The notes under the pieces are model-generated. The model was not told where the DNA came from. It saw only the letters and a list, made by a program, of their open reading frames with translations, and ran no database searches. Position numbers and translations under genes: made by a program. This document shows positions 46,101-58,100 of a stretch of DNA of 64,000 nucleotides, one piece after another (the stretch's first letter is position 1; the number at the start of each line of letters is the position of its first letter). The stretch is from Serripes groenlandicus (Eukaryota > Mollusca > Bivalvia > Cardiida > Cardiidae): contig JASEVX010000010.1 in NCBI GenBank assembly GCA_031761405.1, forward strand, positions 29,270,674 to 29,334,673, read 5' to 3'.

Positions 46101-49100
46101 AGACAGGTATGTAAAATGTATTTATTGTATCTGTATATTAGTACGAACATAAACACATTTACGTGGTAATCATTCCAAACAAAATCAAACCCTTTCCCGC
46201 ACACAATTAATCTTTAGTAACGACTTTGAACATATCTAGGAAGAGTTGAAAACAATGTGACAAAAGGGAAATGGTTCTTATGAGCAATTTTTCATTTTGC
46301 AATACGTCTCCGTTGCTGATATGCAAATGTAATCAATCTATCCGTCTTATTTTACGGCATCAGAACTATAATTTCTTGAGCATAAAATGAGGAAATGTCT
46401 AAATTTATAGACCTCAACATATATCATCATGCTCAGGTCACTTTCTACTAAATCAGTTTCTTGACACGGTGATCAGATGATTTCAGATTCAGAGCCGGCT
46501 ACTATAGTTGTTTCCACTATGTTTTACACGTTAATCTTTTACAACCTAAATGCCTTGAAAGCAGGCGATTCTAAAACATGTATAAGATAAACGGTTGTCA
46601 CATCGTCTGTTTTGAATTGACCTCCGTACATCAGACATATCAGTTGTTTGTTGTTTGTTTGTAGCAAGATCGTAGATATGATCGTCTTTTAAGAATATAC
46701 GAGTACTCAAATCGACTTATTCTTTAAACAAGCGTTGTAAGTTAAATGTGAATAGTGGAGATTTTGCGAAAGAACTTTCTTTTCTGGAGCTGGATCTTTT
46801 GCTGCACTTTTCACAAAAGCCGACTTGTACCTTCCCCACTTGGCTGGCTCATGCATTGTACTTCTGTTCCTCCCAACTGCAGAAAAATCAAAACTTTCGG
46901 TAAGATGGTCCAGCGGATGGGGATTCACGAATTTAGTCAGGTCAAATTCACCTTGGAAAATACGAACCAAGACGCAGAGGAGTTCTTTTTCTTTTGTCGA
47001 ACTATGCCTATAGAGTTCATGGATACAGACACAATATTCCCATCCAAACTCTCCAAGTGCCTAGCACGTCCGGATATGGAGGCAGTGAGTGATGTTTATG
47101 GATACGTTGTTAATCAGAGCGTGACCGATGTTACTGTGACAGTGCCGATCTATTCCGAGCCGGACAAGTCTGATGAAATATTTGTGGAGGATAGTAAAGG
47201 TCGTGAATACAAATGTCAGGAAGTCAAACAAACCATGGAGGTAACTATACACAAATAATTATAGTAACAAAACATTGACCCGAGCGTAATTTCATTTTCA
47301 ACATTGTTTATGTTATTTAACTGCGTTTCCTTGGTACATGTACCTTACTGGTAGTATCGTCATCATTTATAAGTCTTAAGTTTATGTTTCTAAAAGTGGC
47401 CAATTATAATAGTACGTTAATTATTTAGTTAAATTTATTCCTTTTGTGTTAGGTTTTGCCAGATGTAAATGAACAACAACTTACCAGAGTTATTTGGGTA
47501 TTATTCGTTGATCCAGTCAATAAAAACATCTCATATTACGAGGCATATGTTATGTCTATTCTTGACCAAGTACAGTACAGTTAACTATTTAACTTCGGAA
47601 TTTCTAAGATTGTTACGATATATTGGGTTCCATAATTTGCCACACTGATGGAGCCATTTGTGCAGACAGGGTTATTATTGAAAATATGGACAGTGATGCA
47701 TAGGCGTACAAGAAGCCTCGCTGCTCTTAAAACATATATAAGGGCCAAAGACGTAACTTTGTAGAATAATTTAGAAGTGAAGCCGACTTGTGTCACGTCC
47801 TTGAACCTCTACGTTGCCATATGGGAGACCACACCTTGCCAGACATAGTTCATATATAGACGTTTTCTCTTCCAGGGCTGTTTTCTTGTAGCTAGCATGA
47901 CGTTTGAAGTAAATAGAAACAACCTTGTATCTTTTATTGTTCTAAAGAAAAGAAAAACAGAGAGGCACATTGCAAGTGGACGTGAACAAACCATAGTGTC
48001 ATCTATGGAAGACAAGTTTGTTGTTTGCCTACCAGCTGATTGTTTGCCTAAAGACTCTGCAATGGAATTGAAGGTTAACATAAAATATTATTTTAACTTC
48101 TAAAATACACCATATTGTGTCATATCAAGAGTATGTTAGTCTGTACAGTGAAACTATTTAAAGACATAGTGATCAAATTAAATGTTCAATTCCAAATTAG
48201 ACTTGAATGAAATGTTAACTATTTTTTTCATGTGCAACAAAGGGAAATCACAAAAAACATAGTATACTGAATAACGTCAACAAAGAGCCATATCATACGA
48301 AATCACTAAACGAGCTGAGTATACCGAATAACGTCAAGAATGAAAAAAAAAAATCGAGACGACACAGTTACCGAAACTTAATTCTGTTATCTGCAATATA
48401 TACATTTGAAACGACACAGTTAACAAATCCCAATACTGTTATATCGTGCATGTCCTTCGATTTTTTTTATAAGTCGAACTTTTTTGACACACATTTTTTT
48501 TACAACAATTTCTCTTTCACATAATATGCTTGAAATAACATTATTTATATATATATGTATATTATCGTAAACGTAGAGATGTCCCTGAGCATATCTTCAT
48601 TCAACTATTCTTTAGAACTTCTTTTTTTTAGCATGTAGCTTTGTGTTTTAGGTTCACCCTACGGATGGATTCAACAATACTTTAAACACTTCCAGTTTTT
48701 ATGAAATCATAACAGAATATACGTACCCACGAGAACAAATTGGTCTCCAACTTCCGTGTCCGACGCGAAGAAGTACAAACGAACCGTTTAAATTATCAGT
48801 TTACAATTTACAAGATAAAGGAAATGATTGGGTAGATCTTGCTGCAGAGGTAGTAGATAAAGGAGATGCTGTAAAAGTACTGAATCAATCCATCTGCAAG
48901 GGGACGTATGTAATAATAATAAACCGGATTATCGCTTCAAGCGACTTTAATCATGAAACGCTATCATAACGTACACGAAAGTACGCACCATATGCAGAAA
49001 AACGTTGACGAAGATTAGCCTCTATATATTCCTCAAGTCTATTCTATCGTGAACATTGTTCGCTTCTTAAGTGTAATTATACGTAAGACAGTTCCCCAAA

Positions 49101-52100
49101 GATACTCTAACTTATCAAATTAATGAGTGGTGATTGTAGTAGCAGTTATTGACTGTGCTTATTTATTGTTTGCTTTCATTGAATGGTGTTCAAAAGCTTT
49201 TCAGTTATATCACGGCGTATCCCTTGCAATTTCCTAAAATCACCGGTGTAATTTATCTTGACAGCGGTTCATCAGTAGTAATTTATATCCTCGCAAAGCT
49301 GTTTTTAAAGGAAGGAAGCCATTACTATCCTTTTTAAAGATTTAGATATGACCCGACCGGATATTAAACTTTGATCATCCTCGTCCACGAGAGTCGTTGC
49401 ATAGACTGCGACATGTAAATTGAAAGATTGTAGTTAACGTATCCACATAGAAATGTTTTCCTGGCTTTCTCACACCAATACTCCAGACAGAAGTATTTTT
49501 AAGCAACTAGCTGATATTCAACATCGAACGTTAGCCTTTTTTGAAGAAGAATGAAGCTTGCCAAACGTCGGAAAGAATGTTGGCTGAGTTAGGGTTCAAA
49601 TTTTACAGACCCTGAATTGACAGCCCGCTCCGCTACTGTCGCGAACATGTGCAAGAATTCTGAGAATCTTGCTTTTCTGCTAAAGCAATCAATTAGCTTC
49701 ATACAGAGAAATCCATCTTCATTTAATAAACTATGTATATGATGATGTTGATTTTAAATCTAGTAATTGTAAATTGGCGATTTTCGAAACTAATATGATT
49801 CAAAGTGTTGTTGCACCAGAACTAGACACAGCTTTATTCATTTAATATATGTCCACACGACAGCTGCCTTAACAATACATGATTTAGACTCTTGGTACAT
49901 GTGCGAACAGTGAAAACTCATTAATGCGTATGCATACGCAAGTATCGCCACAGCCTTCACTGTCCGACAATATGAAACGTAGCTCTAGATGTTTCTTTTG
50001 ACAACAGTATGCACGTGTATCATATACAAGAACTACACCCTTTAAGTGATATGGGAATTTAAACAATGTCTTATCTCTTTGCGATTTGCAGCTATATTGT
50101 TACGGAAAGCACACAGACGCAGACCAAACACATTTCTTCCTGGATAAAACACTTTCTAAAGTGGCTATATTCCGAGGTAATGACAAGAAAGAAACACTGT
50201 TCATTTATGGCCATGACAAAGCCAGTTATGGAAGATAAATTTAAGATATTAGTGCTTCTTACAGATCAAAGGTCAAGTGATAATTCTTTAGACAGATGGA
50301 AAAACGATAATTACATTACGCAAATATCACAAATGAAGTCCGGATATTCGTGCAGGCCTGGTCAAGTGTTTACTGTGAAGGTTGAGAAGGGATCTAATTC
50401 GGTGTCTGGTAGTTCATCATTAGAACTTCGTTATCAGTCAGGAAGAGAGACCCACCAGGAGTTTATTATCAACGGCAAAGAACATGATTTAGTGGAGGTG
50501 TATATTAGTAAACGTCGAACGGGAAAGTCGCACATGAGATATATGGCAAGGTAAATAAATTTTAATTTAATAAGTTTATTTCCAGAAAGCTTATTTCATT
50601 TCTAGTCAAGTGAGTATATTTCGGGTAACGTTAATAGATTGTGGGTAAAGTTAGTAGATTTCGGGTAAGGTTAGTAGATTTTCCGTAAATTAAGTAGATT
50701 GTCAGTTAAGTTATGATTTCGGGTATAGTTAATTGATTAGAACTGACAGTGCCGTATGCTACATAATTCAAATGTCAACCTCATGTCAGTTGTTTCTTGA
50801 AAGTTTTTATAACTAAATGGGGATCGGTGAATATTCGGATTTTTAAATATCCTTGTGTCAAAAATCATGCAGTGAGGTCCAAAAAGATGCTGCATTACAA
50901 TCGTTTCTTGAAACCTTTTATGACTAATACACGTACAGCGCATAGCGATATACGATTATGGGGATGCGCTTGTTGATCTAAAATCAGATGCAGGATGTTT
51001 AATCATCATCTTTTCAGAAAGAACGAAAGGAATATTTCCATTCTGTTATCACATTAAGGTACACGGGTAGGCAATGTTTCTAAATTGTACCGGAAATTGT
51101 CATTGTATGTTTTTGAAGCAAGATACCATTTCGAAATGTGTTTCTGCATATTTGTTATCAACTAATGTTGTTGCACTTAAGTTTGTTTTTATCTTGCAGA
51201 CATATTCTGACACAAATCAACGTTGATCTGGTCAAGGAAATTTTCGATGAACAGCCAGTTGTCAAATACAAGTTTGATGGTAAAGTATTTGTGTTGTATT
51301 TATGGCATTTAAAACTCAATTGTACATCGATTTTGTTGCAAGTTCTTTTTTATCTTTATCATGCTCGATCTCTGATTCGTGATTACTAATACTCATCGAG
51401 CCCTGGTTCCGAGTAATTGAGAATATCCAAAACAATTTACCGCTATCATGGAAAAATTCAAGTTGTTTGGGACACACCAATGGCGTTCTACCTATAAAGC
51501 ACAGTCATTTTCTTTCGCATTATTCACAGTGTTTGCATTCTCCTTTTCTACAATACAGTTAATGTATTCTTTCGGTTAAATGGACAATCATTAGTTTGAC
51601 ATATACTGCCCTAATGTGGTGAACTTCAATTGCGAGGAAACGCGAAACCCAATAAGCGCGTTTACATTTCGATTGTTTTTCTGGACATATTCGCTGCTAA
51701 GCCGATGGTTATTTCAAACAAAAGATACAGGTACAACACTTTCGAAAATGACGTTTCATGATCTGGTAAGGTTTTTTCTATACTCTCGTAATTTTATTTG
51801 TTTTCGTTTGCATACATTTGGTAGCGACGTGTCGATGTTAAACGGAAGAAATATACTAGATGACAAGTTTTCAAAACAAGAGCGCTGCGAAGCTAATGCC
51901 AACACTGGTTTTTTTTTTATGAATTTCTAAATCCAAATACGGGCATAACTGAATAAAGCCAGAGTTGTGTGACTTGCTATAGACATGCGTTTTGTTTCTA
52001 GGAAAAAACATGTGTACCACGGATTTTTGCTTTCAGTTAGTCAATCAAGTTGTTTCAGATATGCTCCTGTGTTTCGTTCAATCAAACATTGACTAACATA

Positions 52101-55100
52101 ATCAATTTCGATATATATTAACTATAATTCTGCTTTAAATAAGATTGAGGCTGAAACATGTATCAATAAACAGGCATCAAACTACCCCTGTAACAACTCA
52201 TACGATGTTCTTTCAGTAGATTTTCACAAATGCCAAACATTTTCGTTTTACTACATTAACATTCCTTCAATCACTGAGCATCTTAGATCTTCTGAAACCA
52301 AACCGTTATGTATTTGTAACTCATTTCAATTAATTAGGAAGTATTTTATTTTATTTGAAACTTCTTTCTGGTTGCCTTCTTAATATAAATATATGGAGTA
52401 CATTGATTTGTTTGTGTATGCTAACTCAATTGACTCTGCAAGCTGAACCAATGGCTACTATTTCTCTTACAGAATGTTAGGTAGTATAGTTAACTATAGT
52501 TTCTACAATATAGTATTGGTTTTCTACTTCCCCATTGGGTTAACACAAATTGAAACACCATATGTCTTTCACGAGTCGGACTGTCTTACACACTTCTACC
52601 ATTGTTTGTGAGCCAAAACATGAACTATCAGGTAGAAAAAAGAAGTTCGATAATCTGCACATATATATGAATTCTACAAGAACTTAAACATATTATTAAT
52701 AAGAGAACAATAATCACATGAGAATGCACCGAAGACTGACTCTGCATCATACAGACCTTTTTTGACGCCTTAATATTTATAATTCTTTTTCCCTCAAAAT
52801 ATTTAAATGTGGTTAATTATCAAATAAATAAACAATAAATATTCATACAACACAATGAAAACTAATAAAAAAGTAAATAATTTAATAAATAACCTATTGA
52901 CCTTTTTAGCAGGAGTAATTAAAAAAAAGAAACCGTTTCTTTTGAACATGTTATGTTCAAAACCATTGTTTGAAAAGAAGAAATAGCAACAGACGAACAC
53001 ATTCCCTTCTTTCTATAAATATATATTCTCTGTCAGTCTGGTCTCAACTTCGACGCTGCTTGATTGTATAACTATGAGTAGATGTGTCCCTTTATCAACA
53101 CTTTGCATTTAAAAACCTACAGTTCTTGAACTAATCAGCTAGTTATTCTTAAACATGAAGTGACAATCAGTCATACTTATTTCTCTTGTATGCCAAACTG
53201 ATAGAGGCGTAAAAGTACGTCGACATGAGGGATGCGGTTAATCTGTTTGATAAGTGGAAGAAGATCGGAAATGCCTTTTTTGTTGTAGTAAACCGCGGAC
53301 TATTAATACGTATAAGTACCTAAAAGTCAATTGAGGGCAGATTTTTAGTTTGGCTAGAGTCATGTATGAATTTGGTGCCATCATTTTAAATAGTTCATAT
53401 GACACTTGAACACGTTTGTACACTTTTAAAGTTTTTTAAATTGGGCATACACAAATACATGTAATTATTATGTTTAAACAGTTAATGATAGTACGACGAT
53501 GTGGATAACATTGACAGAGGTGGACAGAATGACATATTTGAGATTTCTTTTTTTTCTTCAGCGTTTTTCTGCTGCAGATGTGATAATAATTATCAAATGA
53601 AATTTAACGCAGTTAAAACTATTTGAGACGAACCTTGAATTATTTTTGATAAATATGGGACGCCCCGTCTATTAGGGAACGAATGAGGTAGTTTGAGTTT
53701 GCCCCTTTCTTACAAGTCAATAGGTAGTTTGAAACGACCCCTAGGAAATCGAGCGCTTCATCAGTCGCCATCTTGTAAAACTAGAATAAACATCTTAAAA
53801 ATATGCATTACTAGAGATTGCATGTATTTGCTTTTACTTTTCGGCTATGGTTATTTGCATATATGTCAGGTTCAATTGAATATTTGTTTACAGATGTAAT
53901 TATGCATGTTTTTGCACATGAGTTAGGATTTTGCTCATACATTTGCGACAAAATCAATTAAGCATACATTTACTGATATAATAGTGCATGTATTTGCATT
54001 GGGGTCAGGATTTTGCGTATGTATTTGCGTTTTAAGTCAGAATTTTGCACACATATTTGCGACAAGTTTAATTAAACTGCGTTTTAAATTAGCATTGTGT
54101 GCATGTATTTGCGACAGGTTCAATTAAACAATTGTTTACTGATATAATAATGCTTGTATTTACATTTAATTAAGAATTTTGCGCTTGTATTTGCGTTTTA
54201 AATCAGAATTTTGTAGATACATGTATTTGTGACAAGTTCAATTGAACATATATTTACTGATATAATAATGTATGTAGTTGAATTTAAGTCAGAATTTCGC
54301 GTATGTCGTTGCAACAAGTTCAATTAAACATGTATTTACTGATGTAACATTGCATGTATTTGCATTTAAGTCAGAATTTCGCGCATGTAATTGCGTTTTA
54401 TATCAGAATTATGCGTATGTATTTGCGACAAATTCAATTAAACAGATATTTACTGATGTTATAATGCCTGTATTTGCATGTATTTGCGATAAGTTCAATT
54501 AAACAGATGTTTACTGATGTAATAATGCATGTTTTTGCATTTAAGTCAGAATGTTGAGCATCTATTCGCGTTTTAAATCAGAATGGTGCGCATGTATTTG
54601 CAACAAGTTCAATTCAACATGTATTTACTGATGTACTAATGCATGTATTTGTATTTAGTCAGCGTTTTGTGCATGTATTTGCGTTTTAAATCAGAAATGT
54701 TCTCATGTTTTTGCGACAAATTGAATTAAACAGATATTTACTGATGTTATTATAATGCATGTTGTTGCATCTCAGTCAGAATTTGCGCATGTATTTGCGT
54801 TTTAAATTAGAATTGTGCGCATGTTTTTGCGACAAATTCCATCAAACAGATATTTACTGATGTTATATTGCATTTATTTGCATCTCAGTCAGGATTGTGC
54901 GCATGTATTTGCGTTTTAAATCAGAATTATGCGTATGTATTTGCGACAAATTCAATTAAACAGATATTTACTGATGTTATAATGCCTGTATTTGCATCTC
55001 AGTCATAATTTCGCGCATGTATTTGCGTTTTAAATCAGAAGTAAGTATTTGTGTCAAGTTCCATTAAACATATATTTACTGATAAAATAATGCACTGTAT

Positions 55101-58100
55101 TTGCATTTAAGTCAGAATTGTGCGCATGTACTTGCGACAGGTTTGATGCAACAAGTAATTACTGATGTATAAAATGCATGTATTTGCATTTGTAATAATG
55201 CATGTATTTGCATTTTAGTCAAAATTTTGCGCATCTATTGGCTTCTTAAATCAGATATTTGCGCATTATTTGCGACAAGTTGAATTAAACATATAATTAC
55301 GGATATTATAATGCATGTATTTGCATTTAAGTCCGAATTTTGCTCATGTATTTGCGTTTTAGATAAAAAAAAATTGCACATTGTAATTTTGCCAATTTCA
55401 ATTAAACATACATTTGCTAATATAATGATGCAGGTATTTGCATTTAAGCTAGAATTTGGCGCATGTTTTTGCGGCGAGTTCAATCCAACATGTGTTTATG
55501 ATATAGTAATGCATGTATTCGCATTTCATTCCGAATTATGCGCATGTACTTGCGTTTTAATTTAAATCAGAAATTTGCGCATGTATTTGCGACAAGTTCA
55601 ATTAAACATGTTTTTACTGATGTACTATTGCATGTATTTGTATTTAAGTCAGCATTTTGCGCATCTATTTGTATTTTAAATAAGAATTATTCGCATGTTT
55701 TTGCGACAAGTTCAATTAAACATATATTTACTGATATATTAATGCATTTAAGTCAGAATTGTGCGCATATATTTGCGTTTTAAATCAGAATTGTTCGCAT
55801 GTTTTTTGCGACAAGTTCAATTAAACATATATTTACTGATATAATAATGCATGTATTGCATTTAAGTCAATTTTGCGCATGTATTTGCAGATTTAATACT
55901 GTATGTATTGGCATTTTAGTCAGTATATTGCATAGAAATAGCTCTTGTTTATTGTGAACATAATATATGATGCAGGTATTTGCTTTTGTTTGATTATCCA
56001 ATGCATATAGTTGTATTATTTATAATTTTAGATACATATCACTATTTTATTTTGTGATGCACAATGCAGATATTTAGCACAGTATCCGTATTAAAGGACA
56101 TTCTCTTTCCTTGTCAGGTAATATTCCCCTTACCAATTACAGGTCTGTTTGAGCATCATTCATCTCAAACCTAAATAAAAGAAAAAGTCAAGATATTTCA
56201 AAGGCAGCAGGGCCAGACGGTTTGTCTTCAAGGGCTGGAATGAACATTCAGATCCACTCTACAGACCATGCCGCCATTGTTAATTCGGTCATAGCTGCCA
56301 TTGAGCAGCGCAGTGTTATTTCCAGCTCACCAAAGGAGACTCCTGTTCAACCTACACCAGCTATTAATCCTGGTTCCGGTACATAAAAAAAGCGTTTTCA
56401 GATGCTTCATTCCTGATTTCAAATGCACTTTCTGATAGAACCAAAACTATTCACTTTCATTATTGGAAGAATTATTATGTTAACTTCTGTAGTAAGTTTC
56501 AAAGCAAAGTTTCATTAATTTCCTTGCTTCATTAGTGACTGACCAACACCATCGTGTTAATACTGTGGCATCCCATGTTTCGGCTTTATCATACATTAAC
56601 AAGCTTTTTGGTTTCCATGATTTTATCCAATCTTTTTTGGTTATGCAATTCTTAAAGCAAAATCTTCCTAGAAAGAATTGCATCAAGATACACAGTTACC
56701 CATTACAATTTTGTTGTTGCGCGAAATTGTTCAATCCGTACAAATTAATATAAGCAATTTTCGTCATACGATTATTTTCTCTACCATGTGTAGTATTGCT
56801 TTTCATTGTTTCTTGCGTATTGATGAAATATGTTCAAAGTCCAGTGATCAGGCCAACATTCTACAATATGAGAATATTCAGTCACTGCAACGTTTTAATG
56901 GGCCTAGATCGGTAGAATTAAAGCTTAAGCAATATAAGCATGGTAAACAGCCTGTTACACTTTTTCTCCAGCATAATTTGGCTGGCCCTCTGATATGTCC
57001 AGTAAGTGCTATTCGCACAAACTTGAATATTTCATCACATTCAACAAGACCATTTTTTCAATTGATAAATGGTCAGGCTGTATCGTACGCACTGTTTTAT
57101 TTCTCATCTCAAGAATGCCATCATATTTCTGGGTTTTTATGCAAGGTTTTTCTGAAGAAATGATAACAAATGGGTAGCCGGCACTCAAATGCTTTAAAGC
57201 ATTATATTCGTTTACCACAGTTGAAATTGGTACAGTAACACTTAATTGTTTCACTACAGTATAATTGTAATATATGTGTTGCAGCTAGTTTTTGTAAGAT
57301 TATATTTTTGTTATCCTATCCTTATACTAAATTAGTTACTAGTTTTGAACAATTTCTAGCCAACAAGCACTTGCAAAACGACTGTTTCAACCAGCAGTTA
57401 GAGGGTGTTAGCTCCTGGCTTCTTTTATGTTGCGTTAATACAGTCTTTACACATCTACAAACAATAGTATTGCTGTTGACAAAATTCAGAAAAAGTCTTA
57501 TTTATCAGCCGCAACCGGCTGTACCTAGAAAGTCTTAAGTTATTAGAAATAAACAATTACAATTATGTTGAATGCTATGGTCCAACGTTATTGTTTTGAA
57601 TGGCTGCTCCCAGACTTTAACCGTGTTTTTGTTGTTGTATATGCTATGTATATATGCATAATGGATATAATTTCGTAATGTCAGCATAAGGCTGATTCCG
57701 TTGTTATACACATTTTAAGATTATTTTGAGTTTTATGTTTCAATGCTCATGTTTGTAATAACTGGTATTACCCTAGTCGGGCAGCATAATGCTGTTCCAC
57801 ATGTTCACAATGTCTTGCTATAGTATATGCTAGGCATAATAAGTATAAGTTCGTAAGGTCAGCATATGGCTGCTTCCGTTCTTATACACATACATTTTGG
57901 AAGTTCAGCACAAGGCTACTTTATTATTGGTCTTAATGATTTGATGCCCTTAATATGCATTTAAATTTATATCGTCATTTATTTTTGTCATTGTTTTATC
58001 ATCTGCGAATATACATTTCTGGTTTTCGTGTGGGTACGCAATGTTATTTGCTTGTGGCGGATTATGTAACCCACTTATGTGTTAGCAACTCTTTACATGT

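Noticed and set aside
46664..46700. Alternative acceptor 'gtttgtttgtag' for exon 6
   Set aside because: In the phase set by exon 5 it reaches a stop after eight codons. The acceptor at 46882 keeps the frame.
46707..46970. 87-codon minus-strand frame
   Set aside because: It is antisense to exon 6 of the plus-strand gene, whose splice phases and domain pattern are far better supported.
55235..55783. Frames of 81-84 codons with similar repeated peptides on both strands
   Set aside because: They are translations of the satellite unit. The repeated peptide similarity comes from the DNA repeat.
53835..55960. Regularly spaced repeats that might suggest a CRISPR array
   Set aside because: Units are contiguous, diverged and about 115 bp with no unique spacers, in an animal-type intron. 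It is a satellite.
56185..56250. 'SKAAGPDGLSS' resembling the start of a LINE reverse transcriptase
   Set aside because: No further RT motif follows in any frame. What follows fits the tyrosine-recombinase element or unknown sequence, so a separate LINE is not claimed.
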